From Isoptericola variabilis 225 (GTDB taxonomy: Bacteria > Actinomycetota > Actinomycetes > Actinomycetales > Cellulomonadaceae), in assembly GCF_000215105.1 (NCBI RefSeq), contig NC_015588.1, positions 310,001-374,000 on the forward strand: a stretch of DNA of 64,000 bases, given 5' to 3'. The position numbers and the translations under genes were made by a program. Below the pieces are notes generated by a model. It was not told the DNA's origin and made no database searches. It saw only the letters and a list, made by a program, of their open reading frames with translations. Within the stretch, counting starts at the first letter, position 1; every line of letters starts with the position of its first letter. Shown piece after piece: positions 19,521 to 27,668 of the stretch.

Positions 19521-20813
19521 ATGCCAGCCGTGGTGCTCGTCGGTGCCCAGTGGGGAGATGAGGGCAAGGGGAAGGCGACCGACCTCCTCGGGTCGCGCGT
19601 CGACTACGTGGTCAAGTTCAACGGCGGCAACAACGCCGGGCACACGGTCGTCATCGGCGACGAGAAGTACGCGCTGCACCTCCTGCCGTCGGGCATCCTG
19701 TCGCCCGGTGTGGTGCCCGTCATCGCCAACGGCGTCGTGGTCGACATCGACGTGCTCTTCGAGGAGCTCGACGCGCTCGTCGCGCGCGGCGTCGACACCT
19801 CACGCCTGCTCGTCTCGTCGAGCGCCCACGTCATCGCCGGCTACCACCGCACGATCGACAAGGTCACCGAGCGCTTCCTCGGCAAGCGCCGCATCGGCAC
19901 CACGGGCCGCGGCATCGGCCCGGCCTACGCCGACAAGATCAACCGCGTCGGCATCCGCATCGCCGACCTGTTCGACCCCAAGATCCTGCGCGAGAAGGTC
20001 GAGGGCGCGCTCGACCAGAAGAACCACCTGCTCGTCAAGGTCTACAACCGCCGCGCGGTCGACGTCGACGAGACCGTCGACGAGCTGCTCGCGCAGGCCG
20101 AGCGGCTGCGGCCCATGGTCGCGGACACGGGCCTCGTGCTGAACCAGGCGCTCGACGCCGGCAAGACCGTCCTGTTCGAGGGCGGCCAGGCGACCATGCT
20201 CGACGTCGACCACGGCACCTACCCGTTCGTGACGTCGTCGAACGCCACCGCGGGCGGCGCGGTCACGGGCTCGGGCATCGGCCCGACGCGCATCGACTCG
20301 ATCATCGGCGTCATCAAGGCGTACACGACCCGCGTGGGCGAGGGCCCGTTCCCGACGGAGCTGTTCGACGACTCCGGCGAGTACCTGCGCAAGACGGGCG
20401 GCGAGTACGGCGTGACCACGGGTCGTCCGCGCCGCACCGGCTGGTACGACGCCGTCATCGCACGGTACGCGTCGCGCGTCAACGGCCTCACCGACCTGGT
20501 GGTCACCAAGCTCGACGTGCTCACGGGCCTCGAGCGGGTCCCTGTGTGCGTCGCGTACGACGTCGACGGCACGCGCTACGACGAGATGCCCGACGACCAG
20601 ACGGCGTTCCACCACGCGAAGCCGATCTACGAGGAGTTCCCCGGCTGGTGGGAGGACATCTCGCAGGCGCGCTCGATCGAGGACCTGCCGGCCAACGCGC
20701 AGGCGTACCTCAAGGCGCTCGAGGAGATGTCGGGCACGCGCATCTCGGCCGTCGGCGTGGGCCCGCGCCGCGACGAGATCATCCCGGTCCACGACCTCGT
20801 CCACCCGCGCTGA
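19521..20813 (+). CDS. purA: Adenylosuccinate synthetase
   Basis: Joins IMP and aspartate, using GTP, to form adenylosuccinate, the first step from IMP to AMP. The 430 residues show the P-loop [11 protein letters not shown] at 8-18, [10 protein letters not shown], the IMP-binding [14 protein letters not shown], and [12 protein letters not shown] near the C-terminus. Length and start ([18 protein letters not shown]) match the family. It begins a run of purine genes on the plus strand. Confidence 0.99.
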   Translation: MPAVVLVGAQWGDEGKGKATDLLGSRVDYVVKFNGGNNAGHTVVIGDEKYALHLLPSGILSPGVVPVIANGVVVDIDVLFEELDALVARGVDTSRLLVSSSAHVIAGYHRTIDKVTERFLGKRRIGTTGRGIGPAYADKINRVGIRIADLFDPKILREKVEGALDQKNHLLVKVYNRRAVDVDETVDELLAQAERLRPMVADTGLVLNQALDAGKTVLFEGGQATMLDVDHGTYPFVTSSNATAGGAVTGSGIGPTRIDSIIGVIKAYTTRVGEGPFPTELFDDSGEYLRKTGGEYGVTTGRPRRTGWYDAVIARYASRVNGLTDLVVTKLDVLTGLERVPVCVAYDVDGTRYDEMPDDQTAFHHAKPIYEEFPGWWEDISQARSIEDLPANAQAYLKALEEMSGTRISAVGVGPRRDEIIPVHDLVHPR

Positions 20814-20824
20814 GCCCCGGCTCC

Positions 20825-20830
20825 TACACT
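20825..20830 (+). promoter_or_regulatory. Leaderless -10 box for purD
   Basis: TACACT, eight bases before the GTG of purD, in the 25-base gap after purA. Confidence 0.55.
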
Positions 20831-20838
20831 GGGCGCCC

Positions 20839-22149
20839 GTGAAGATCCTCGTCGTCGGGACCGGAGCCCGCGAGCACGCCATCGTCCACGCCCTCGCGTC
20901 CGAGTCGGACGGCACCGGAGCGCAGGCGGCGCCCGTGCACGAGCTGCACGCCGCGCCCGGGAACCCCGGCATGGGGCAGCAGGCCACGCTGCACGCGGTC
21001 GACGCGAACGACGGCGCGGCGGTGGCCGTGCTCGCACGCTCGCTCGGCGTGGACCTCGTGGTCGTCGGGCCGGAGGCGCCGCTCGTCGCGGGCGTCGCGG
21101 ACGCGGTGCGCGAGGCCGGGATCCCGTGCTTCGGCCCGTCCGCCGAGGCGGCGCGGCTCGAGGGCTCCAAGGCGTTCGCCAAGGACGTCATGGCGGCCGC
21201 CGGCGTCCCGACCGCGACGGCGTACGTGTGCACGACGCTCGACGAGGTCGCCGCGGCGCTCGACGCGTTCGGCGCCCCCTACGTCGTCAAGGACGACGGG
21301 CTCGCCGCGGGCAAGGGCGTCGTCGTGACGTCCTCCCGCGAGGACGCCCTGGAGCACGCGCGCGCGGCGCTCGAGGCGCGCGGCGCGGAGGGGCGCGTGG
21401 TCGTCGAGGAGTACCTCGACGGGCCCGAGGTCTCGCTGTTCTGCCTCAGCGACGGCTCGACCGTGGTCCCCATGGTGCCCGCGCAGGACTTCAAGCGCGT
21501 CGGCGACGACGACGCCGGCCCCAACACCGGCGGCATGGGCGCGTACACGCCGCTCGACTGGGCGCCGTCGGGCCTCGTGCAGGAGGTCGTCGACCGCATC
21601 GCGCAGCCCACGATCGACGAGATGGCGCGCCGCGGCACGCCGTTCTCCGGCGTGCTGTACGTCGGCCTCGCGCTGACGTCGCGCGGCACGCGCGTGGTCG
21701 AGTTCAACGCGCGCTTCGGCGACCCCGAGATCCAGGCCGTGCTCGCGCGCCTGCGCACCCCGCTCTCCGGCGTGCTGCTCGCCGCGGCGCGCGGCGAGCT
21801 CGCGACGGTCGAGCCGCTGCGCTGGTCGGACGACGCGGTGGTCAACGTCGTCGTCGCGTCCGAGGGCTACCCCGCCACGCCCCGCACGGGCGACCCGATC
21901 ACGGGCATCGACGAGGCGGAGGCGACGGGCGGCGTGCACGTGCTGCACGCCGGCACCGCGCTGTCCGACGACGGCACGCTGCTCAGCGCGGGCGGTCGCG
22001 TCCTGTCCGTGGTCGGACGCGGACCGGACCTCGCCGCCGCGCGCGCCTCCGCCTACGCCGGCGTGGAGAAGATCCGGCTCGCGGGAGCCCACCACCGCTC
22101 CGACATCGCGCTCAAGGCCGAGCGCGGCGAGGTGCGGGTGCCGAGCTGA
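20839..22149 (+). CDS. purD: Phosphoribosylamine--glycine ligase (GAR synthetase)
   Basis: An ATP-grasp enzyme that joins glycine to phosphoribosylamine in step 2 of purine synthesis (436 residues). Visible motifs are KILVVGTGAREHAIVHAL at the start, GPEAPLVAGVAD, the ATP-grasp YVVKDDGLAAGKGV, and VEFNARFGDPE for metal binding. The GTG start is fixed by the conserved N-terminus and a TACACT box. The stop abuts the end of a convergent gene at 22150, with no room for a separate terminator. Confidence 0.98.
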   Translation: MKILVVGTGAREHAIVHALASESDGTGAQAAPVHELHAAPGNPGMGQQATLHAVDANDGAAVAVLARSLGVDLVVVGPEAPLVAGVADAVREAGIPCFGPSAEAARLEGSKAFAKDVMAAAGVPTATAYVCTTLDEVAAALDAFGAPYVVKDDGLAAGKGVVVTSSREDALEHARAALEARGAEGRVVVEEYLDGPEVSLFCLSDGSTVVPMVPAQDFKRVGDDDAGPNTGGMGAYTPLDWAPSGLVQEVVDRIAQPTIDEMARRGTPFSGVLYVGLALTSRGTRVVEFNARFGDPEIQAVLARLRTPLSGVLLAAARGELATVEPLRWSDDAVVNVVVASEGYPATPRTGDPITGIDEAEATGGVHVLHAGTALSDDGTLLSAGGRVLSVVGRGPDLAAARASAYAGVEKIRLAGAHHRSDIALKAERGEVRVPS

Positions 22150-22821
22150 TCAGCCCCAGGCGTCGGGGGAGATGCCCGGCGCCGGCCCGCTGAGTCCCGC
22201 GCCGTCGGGCTCCAGGCCGGCACCGAGCAGCGATCGGGTGATGCGCTCGCCGTCGGCGGTCATCTCGGCGACCGCGGTGCGCAGGTCGGCGTCGCCGACG
22301 TCGCGTCCGGAGACGACCTGCCCGCGCAGCACGCTGCGGGCGACCATGGCCTCGCGCAGCTCGGCGAGGAACGCGAGCGTCACGTCCTCGTCGGGCGACA
22401 TCACCTCGAGCGCCGCCTCCATCCCGAAGCGCGGCGAGGACGCGCGCTGGAGCACCGCCACGGGCGCGCCGGAGAACCGGAAGAGGTGCAGGCCGTACGA
22501 CACGACACGGCGCTCGGTGTCCGGGCCGGTCGCGGCGCGCGTGTAGTCGACGGCTCCGAGCGGGAAGTGCCGCCAGCGGCCCGACTGCTCGACGATCTCC
22601 GAGAACGACGTGTGCATGCGCTGCTCGCCACCGCCGACGCCCACGAGACGTCCACCGCCGTGGCGCTCGACCACCGCCTCGAGCGCGACGTCGGCGTCCA
22701 CCGCCCGCAGCGGTGACACCTGCTCGGTCACGACCGGCAGCCCGCGCGGGTCGACGCCCAGGTGCTCGCCGAGCGCGTCCGCGACCGACGGGCCGGACGC
22801 GGCGGCGTCGTCGTGCGACAT
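22150..22821 (-). CDS. Uncharacterised protein resembling the N-terminal half of actinobacterial AAA ATPases
   Basis: A 223-residue soluble protein. The segment GRWRHFPLGAVDYTRAATG through LFRFSGAPVAVLQRASSPRF and LREAMVARSVLRGQVVS looks like the region that precedes the AAA module in certain actinobacterial ATP-binding proteins, judged from memory of that family. Here the sequence ends about 35 residues later, with no Walker motifs. It may be a stand-alone sensor or a shortened gene. The ATG has TAGTGT six bases upstream, sharing a -10 element with purC on the other strand. Confidence 0.55.
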   Translation of the reverse strand: MSHDDAAASGPSVADALGEHLGVDPRGLPVVTEQVSPLRAVDADVALEAVVERHGGGRLVGVGGGEQRMHTSFSEIVEQSGRWRHFPLGAVDYTRAATGPDTERRVVSYGLHLFRFSGAPVAVLQRASSPRFGMEAALEVMSPDEDVTLAFLAELREAMVARSVLRGQVVSGRDVGDADLRTAVAEMTADGERITRSLLGAGLEPDGAGLSGPAPGISPDAWG

Positions 22822-22826
22822 GCTGG

Positions 22827-22833
22827 AACACTA
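22827..22833. promoter_or_regulatory. Shared bidirectional -10 element (purC / 22150 gene)
   Basis: AACACTA on the plus strand gives AACACT, seven bases before the purC GTG. Read on the minus strand it gives TAGTGT, six bases before the ATG at 22821. The whole gap between the two start codons is 18 bases, so both leaderless starts appear to use one symmetric element. Confidence 0.6.
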
Positions 22834-22839
22834 GGGCCC

Positions 22840-23808
22840 GTGACCGACATGCGCGAGAACCCCACCGACGCCTTCGCCGGCGGCCCGCTCGACCTGCCGG
22901 GCTGGCGCCACGTCTACTCGGGCAAGGTGCGCGACCTGTACGAGCCGGACCTGCCCGCGCTGGGCGGCGCGCACCCCCTCGGCGACGTCGTGCTCGTCGT
23001 CGCGTCCGACCGCGTCTCGGCGTACGACCACGTGCTCAGCCCCGGCATCCCGGACAAGGGCGTGGTGCTCACGCAGCTGAGCCTGTGGTGGTTCGAGCAG
23101 CTCGCGGACGTCGTGGAGAACCACGTCGTGTCGACCGCGGTCAGCGCCGAGCCGGGCGACGGGCTCGTGCCCGACGTCGTCGCCGGGCGTGCGATGGTCT
23201 GCCGCCGGCTGCGGATGTTCCCCGTGGAATGCGTGGTGCGCGGGTACCTCACCGGGTCGGGGCTCGCGGAGTACCGCGCGAGCGGCGAGGTCACGGGCAT
23301 CCCGCTGCCGGAGGGCCTGGTCGACGGCTCGCGCCTGCCCGAGCCGATCTTCACGCCCGCGACCAAGGCGGAGGTCGGCGAGCACGACGAGAACGTCACG
23401 TTCGAGGAGGTCGTGCGCCGCATCGGGCCCGACGACGCCGCGCGCCTGCGCGACCTGACGCTCGCGATCTACGCCCGCGCCGAGGAGATCGCGCGTGAGC
23501 GCGGCGTGATCCTCGCCGACACCAAGCTCGAGTTCGGTATCGACCCCGCGACGGGCGCGACCGTGCTCGGCGACGAGGTGCTCACGCCGGACTCGTCGCG
23601 GTTCTGGCCCGCCGACCTCTGGGAGCCCGGCCGCCCGCAGCCGAGCTTCGACAAGCAGTTCGTGCGCGACTGGCTGACCTCGCCGGACTCCGGCTGGGAC
23701 CGCGCGTCGGACACGCCGCCGCCCGCGCTGCCCGACGACGTCGTGCGGCGCACACGCGAGCGCTACCTCGAGGCGTACGAGCGGCTGACGGGCCGTCCGC
23801 TGTCCTGA
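22840..23808 (+). CDS. purC: Phosphoribosylaminoimidazole-succinocarboxamide synthase (SAICAR synthetase)
   Basis: Condenses CAIR with aspartate in purine synthesis. The 322 residues include YSGKVRDLYEP (ATP-binding start), ASDRVSAYDHVL, VECVVRGYLTGSGLAEY and LADTKLEFGID, the long actinobacterial/eukaryote-like form. The GTG at 22840 matches the shared -10; an ATG three codons later is the alternative. The plus-strand purine run continues at purS, 2.5 kb on. Confidence 0.98.
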   Translation: MTDMRENPTDAFAGGPLDLPGWRHVYSGKVRDLYEPDLPALGGAHPLGDVVLVVASDRVSAYDHVLSPGIPDKGVVLTQLSLWWFEQLADVVENHVVSTAVSAEPGDGLVPDVVAGRAMVCRRLRMFPVECVVRGYLTGSGLAEYRASGEVTGIPLPEGLVDGSRLPEPIFTPATKAEVGEHDENVTFEEVVRRIGPDDAARLRDLTLAIYARAEEIARERGVILADTKLEFGIDPATGATVLGDEVLTPDSSRFWPADLWEPGRPQPSFDKQFVRDWLTSPDSGWDRASDTPPPALPDDVVRRTRERYLEAYERLTGRPLS

Positions 23809-23826
23809 GCGTCCCGGCGGACCGCG

Positions 23827-24516
23827 TCAGCCGAGCTCGGCGCGCAGCCGGTCGACGTCGAGCACGGTGACGTGGTTGCGCCCGGTGGCGACGAGCCCGT
23901 CCGCGCGCAGCGCGTGCAGGTGCTTGACGACGGCCTCGCGCGACAGCCCGGCCCAGGACGCCAGCTCGCTCTGCGTGCAGCGCACCACGACCGTGCCGTC
24001 GGCCGCGCGCGTGCCCGACCGCTCGGCGAGCGCGAGGATCCAGTGCCCCACGAGGCGTCGCGTGCTGCCCAGGACCTGGCTGAGGCGGTGCCGCTCGTCG
24101 TCGTGCGCCTGCGCACCGAGGGCGTGGATCACCGCCTCGGCGAGCGCGGGCGACTCGATCACGAGGCGACGGAAGGCGGCCACGGGGACCTCGAGGACCG
24201 CGCTGCGGACCAGCGTCCGCACCGTCGTGAGCGCGGCGCGCCCGACGCAGACCTCGGTGAGGTCCATCGCGTCGCCCGGCCCGAACGCCGCCATGCGGAC
24301 CGTGTGACCGTCGCGCGCCAGGTGGACCGCCTCGGCGGCGCCGTCGACGAGGACCAGGAGGTCGTCCGGGAGGGTGCCCTGGCGCTGGAGCTCGGTGCCC
24401 CGAGCGACACGGAGACGGGCGCCCGCCGCACCGAGCCGTGCCCGGTCCTGCTCCGGGACGCGGCCGAGGAAGGACACCGGCGGCCACACGTCCGCCGGCG
24501 CGACATCGCTCGCCAT
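23827..24516 (-). CDS. Crp/Fnr-family transcriptional regulator
   Basis: The 229 residues contain a cyclic-nucleotide-binding-like beta barrel (about 15-125) and a C-terminal winged helix with TQSELASWAGLSREAVVKHLHALRADGL (about 180-207). The barrel lacks the RxS of cAMP-binding Crp and has no Fnr cysteine cluster, so the effector is unknown. It is convergent with purC. Upstream, on the other side of a strong hairpin, is the surface-protein gene, which appears independent. Confidence 0.88.
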   Translation of the reverse strand: MASDVAPADVWPPVSFLGRVPEQDRARLGAAGARLRVARGTELQRQGTLPDDLLVLVDGAAEAVHLARDGHTVRMAAFGPGDAMDLTEVCVGRAALTTVRTLVRSAVLEVPVAAFRRLVIESPALAEAVIHALGAQAHDDERHRLSQVLGSTRRLVGHWILALAERSGTRAADGTVVVRCTQSELASWAGLSREAVVKHLHALRADGLVATGRNHVTVLDVDRLRAELG

Positions 24517-24598
24517 CGCCTCGCCTGTGTCTCGACGCTGCTCCGGCCCCCGTGCTGCTCACGCTAGGTCCGGCGCGTGCGCGCGGCCAGGATGAAAA

Positions 24599-24635
24599 CG
24601 AGGAGGGGACCCGCCGGCGGCGGGTCCCCTCCTCG
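24599..24635 (-). terminator. Intrinsic terminator of the surface-protein gene
   Basis: A perfect 18-bp stem with a one-base loop (core GAGGAGGGGACCCGCC and its complement), followed on the minus strand by GTTTTC. It begins 41 bases beyond the stop at 24676. Confidence 0.88.
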
Positions 24636-24675
24636 CGTCGAGGTCCGGGGGCAGGACCTCGGGCGCGTATGCGGG

Positions 24676-26085
24676 TCACGGTGTCTCGTCGTGGCCCACG
24701 TCCACCGACAGGCTGGTGGCGCCGTGCGGCAGACCGGAGAAGCCTGCGATGCCGCAGAGGGCGGCCTCCGTGGTGCCCGCCGGCGCCTGGACGATCGTGT
24801 TGATCGTCTGGCCGTCGTGGGTGACGGTGCTGGCGACGAGCTGGCCCGTGGCCTGGTGGCAGGTCAGCACGATGACCTTGTGCTGCTGGACGTTGGTGAA
24901 CGTCGCGTCCGGCGTACCGCCGGCCACCCGGTCGGCGCACGTGGTGCTCGTGTTGACGGTGACCTGCTGCGGAGCGCCACCGGTGTAGCCCGGCGGCACC
25001 GTCGTCTCGGTGACGGTGTAGGTGCCGTAGGGCACGTCGGAGCAGAAGACGCCGGTGCCGGAGCCTGTCATCGCGATGTCGCCCGGGGTGATGGTGAAGC
25101 CTGCGCCCGCGAGCGGCTGGCTGTTGTCGTCGAGCTTGTGCACGAGGATCGAGCCGAACAGCCGGTTGGTGAAGGTGCACGTGACGTTCTCGTCGGCCGC
25201 GAGGTTGATCGTCGCGGTGCGGCCCGCGGTCGACGTGTCGCTCCCGCCGGTGCAGACGATCGAGATGAGCTCACCGGGCGCGTCGGCGTCCTCGGACACC
25301 GTGTACGTGCCCGCGAGCACGTCGTTGTACGTCCGCGATCCGCCCGACCCGAGGTCGAACGTCGCCGGCGACAGGCCGCCCGTCGTCGTGAAGCCGAACA
25401 TGTCGGCGACCCCGGCCGGCTGCGTCTGGTTGACGACCGTGATGCTGCCGCAGTTGGAGATGTTGACCGACACGGGCTCGATGTAGTCCTTGAGCTGGGA
25501 CGTGAACGACGTCGACGACCGGCTCTTGAGGAACGCCGTGCCGAAGGAGCGGCACTCGCCCGGGTCGAACAGGAAGTCGAGGTCGATCGACGCCTCGCCG
25601 AACGTGCGGGCGTTGAGGTTGACGTTGCTGACGCCGCCGGTGTTGGCCGCGCTGATCGGCGAGCTGTTGATCGTGCCGGTCGCCTGGCCGATCGCGGTGA
25701 GGTCCTGCTCGGTACCCCATGCCGTGCCGGTCCACTCGCGGGCCAGGATCTGCGCCGAGGCGCCGCCCTGCTCGATGCGGTACTCGAGCAGCAGGTCGCC
25801 GGCGGTGCGGACCTTGTTGACGCCGTTGCCGCAGTCGGTGCCAGACTGGTTGAGCTCGAAGTCCATGAGCGTGGTGCCGCTGGGCTCCGCGACACGGGTC
25901 CAGAACAGGTGCAGGAACCCGGGGTCGCCATCCTCCTCGTAGACGCCAATGTTGAGCAGGTCGCTCTTGTTGTTGGGGTGTTCTTCCTCCTCGTCGGCGC
26001 CCCCGTCGACGGCCGGTCCGCTCCTCGGTGAGCGGGTGTCGGCCACTCGCCAGCGTGCGCCGGGAGGTGACGCGCTTCTGCGCAC
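24676..26085 (-). CDS. Secreted-type surface protein with SpaA/prealbumin-like domains, apparently 5'-truncated
   Basis: The frame encodes up to 469 residues. From about residue 35 it matches actinobacterial wall proteins: NNKSDLLNIGVYEE, MDFELNQSG, then beta-sandwich modules with VNQTQPAGVADMFGFTTTGG, AGTYTVSEDADAPGELIS, GSILVHKLDDNSQPLAGAGF and YGTYTVTETTVPPGYTG. The expected N-terminal signal peptide and first domain part are absent, replaced by Arg/Glu-rich non-conserved sequence, and no other frame upstream supplies them. No LPxTG or C-terminal anchor is seen. It is probably a decayed gene; the exact start is uncertain. Confidence 0.6.
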   Translation of the reverse strand: MRRSASPPGARWRVADTRSPRSGPAVDGGADEEEEHPNNKSDLLNIGVYEEDGDPGFLHLFWTRVAEPSGTTLMDFELNQSGTDCGNGVNKVRTAGDLLLEYRIEQGGASAQILAREWTGTAWGTEQDLTAIGQATGTINSSPISAANTGGVSNVNLNARTFGEASIDLDFLFDPGECRSFGTAFLKSRSSTSFTSQLKDYIEPVSVNISNCGSITVVNQTQPAGVADMFGFTTTGGLSPATFDLGSGGSRTYNDVLAGTYTVSEDADAPGELISIVCTGGSDTSTAGRTATINLAADENVTCTFTNRLFGSILVHKLDDNSQPLAGAGFTITPGDIAMTGSGTGVFCSDVPYGTYTVTETTVPPGYTGGAPQQVTVNTSTTCADRVAGGTPDATFTNVQQHKVIVLTCHQATGQLVASTVTHDGQTINTIVQAPAGTTEAALCGIAGFSGLPHGATSLSVDVGHDETP

Positions 26086-26173
26086 GCGTACGCACAGCGC
26101 GGGTGAAACCCCAGGTCCGCGGTCGTTTCACCCCCTGGCGAGGCGGTGCCCGGCGGGAGAGCGATTGCCCGCG

Positions 26174-26205
26174 CCGGGGCGCCGGGCCCAGCCGGTAGAC
26201 TGGGC
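26174..26205 (+). promoter_or_regulatory. purSQ promoter module (same as purL)
   Basis: CCGGGGCGCCG, six bases, then GCCGGTAGACTGGGC. TAGACT (26196-26201) is the likely -10 box. An identical pair with identical spacing occurs at 45907-45938 before purL. The predicted leader to purS is about 125 bases. Confidence 0.75.
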
Positions 26206-26332
26206 CGCGGAATCCGCCGTCGTGCTCCCGCTCGCCACGCGACCGCCCGCCGGACCGACGTCCGACACAGCGTGCCGGGATCCCGGAGCGACGGCCCCCT
26301 GACTGCCCAGTCACGATCCGCAAGGAGCGCCC

Positions 26333-26593
26333 GTGGGACGCGTCGTCGTCGAGGTCATGCCCAAGCCCGAGATCCTGGACCCCCAGGGCAAGGCCGTCGT
26401 CGGGGCGCTGCCGCGCCTCGGTTTCACGCAGTTCACCGGCGTCCGCCAGGGCAAGCGGTTCGAGCTCGAGGTCGACGGCGAGGTGACGCCCGAGGTGCTC
26501 GACGCCGCACGGCAGGCGGCCGAGACGCTGCTGTCGAACCCGATCATCGAGGACGTCGTCGCTGTCTTCGACGCGACCGAGGTGCGTGCCTGA
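26333..26593 (+). CDS. purS: Phosphoribosylformylglycinamidine synthase subunit PurS
   Basis: The 86-residue small subunit that bridges PurL and PurQ in FGAM synthase of Gram-positive bacteria. The family pattern is clear: [37 protein letters not shown] and [14 protein letters not shown]. The GTG follows AAGGAGC. The stop overlaps the purQ start by one base (TGATG), so PurS and PurQ are coupled. Confidence 0.97.
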   Translation: MGRVVVEVMPKPEILDPQGKAVVGALPRLGFTQFTGVRQGKRFELEVDGEVTPEVLDAARQAAETLLSNPIIEDVVAVFDATEVRA

Positions 26594-27312
26594 TGTCGGC
26601 CGGCACGCTCGGGTCCGCCCGCATCGGGGTCATCACCTTCCCGGGCACGCTAGACGACCGTGACGCCGCCCGCGCGATCCGCCTCGCCGGCGGCGAGCCG
26701 GTCGCGCTCTGGCACGCCGACGGCGACCTGTCCGGCGTCGACGCCGTCGTCCTGCCAGGCGGCTTCTCGTACGGCGACTACCTCCGCGCCGGCGCGATCG
26801 CCCGCTTCGCCCCCGCGATGAGCGCCGTCGTCGACGCCGCGCGCGGTGGGATGCCGGTGCTGGGCATCTGCAACGGCTTCCAGATACTCACCGAGGCGCA
26901 CCTGCTGCCGGGCTCGATGATCAAGAACGACCACCTGCACTTCGTGTGCCGCGAGCAGGTCCTGTCGGTCGAGAACACCGAGACCGCCTGGACGAACCAG
27001 TACACCCCGGGCCAGCGCATCACGATCCCGCTGAAGAACCAGGACGGCCAGTTCGTCGCCGACGAGCGCACCCTCGACGAGCTCGAGGGCGAGGGCCGCG
27101 TCGTGTTCCGCTACCAGGGCTGGAACCCGAACGGTTCGCGCCGCGACATCGCGGGCATCTCGAACGCCGCCGGCAACGTCGTCGGGCTCATGCCGCACCC
27201 CGAGCACGCGGTCGAGGCCGGCTTCGGCCCGGACGCCGAGGACGGCCCGCGCGCCGGCACGGACGGCCTCGGTTTCTTCACGTCGGTGCTCGCCTCGCTC
27301 GTGCACGCGTGA
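26593..27312 (+). CDS. purQ: Phosphoribosylformylglycinamidine synthase subunit PurQ (glutaminase)
   Basis: A class I glutamine amidotransferase that supplies ammonia to PurL. The 239 residues have [18 protein letters not shown], the oxyanion [12 protein letters not shown], the nucleophile in GICNGFQIL, and the catalytic His/Glu in [11 protein letters not shown]. The ATG at 26593 overlaps the purS stop. The partner synthetase PurL lies 18.7 kb away, although these genes are usually adjacent. The stop overlaps the GTG of a GNAT-like remnant. Confidence 0.98.
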   Translation: MSAGTLGSARIGVITFPGTLDDRDAARAIRLAGGEPVALWHADGDLSGVDAVVLPGGFSYGDYLRAGAIARFAPAMSAVVDAARGGMPVLGICNGFQILTEAHLLPGSMIKNDHLHFVCREQVLSVENTETAWTNQYTPGQRITIPLKNQDGQFVADERTLDELEGEGRVVFRYQGWNPNGSRRDIAGISNAAGNVVGLMPHPEHAVEAGFGPDAEDGPRAGTDGLGFFTSVLASLVHA

Positions 27313-27668
27313 GCGCGTCCTCGGAGGCGTCCCGCGCGGTCTCGGTCGAGGTCGTCGCCGTGCGCGACGTCTCCGGTGTGGACGACGGCCGCGGACGCGG
27401 CACCGTGCACCCCGTCGCGACCGGTGAGGTCAAGCGGCTGTACGGGGCGCCGTCGCACCGCGGGCACGGCATCGCCCGCCGGCTCATGGACGAGACCGAG
27501 CAGTGTTCGCGCTCGCTCGGGTTCCGCACGCTCGTGCTCGAGACCGGCACGATGCAGCCCGAGGCCATGGCGCTGTACCCGGCGCTGGGGTACGAGCCGA
27601 TCGAGGCTACCGCGGCGGATCCTGCGCTACCTCGGCAGATCGTGCGCTACCTCGGCGAGAAGAGGTAG
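27309..27668 (+). CDS. GNAT acetyltransferase remnant
   Basis: Up to 119 residues with a recognisable central GNAT core: [22 protein letters not shown] (acetyl-CoA loop in RGHGIA) through [18 protein letters not shown] and ALGYEPIE. The N-terminal strands that should precede it are nearly absent. The C-terminus after GYEPIE is not family sequence but translated repeat units ([11 protein letters not shown]). It is probably a non-functional relic, perhaps still translated because its GTG overlaps the purQ stop. Confidence 0.55.
   Translation: MSASSEASRAVSVEVVAVRDVSGVDDGRGRGTVHPVATGEVKRLYGAPSHRGHGIARRLMDETEQCSRSLGFRTLVLETGTMQPEAMALYPALGYEPIEATAADPALPRQIVRYLGEKR
27624..27660. repeat. 20-bp-period GAGGTAGCGC repeat, cluster A (2 copies)
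   Basis: GCGCTACCTCG occurs at 27624 and 27644, exactly 20 bases apart; both read GAGGTAGCGC on the minus strand. The second copy supplies the TAG stop codon of the minus-strand MBL gene. Both are read through by the GNAT remnant. Confidence 0.88.
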
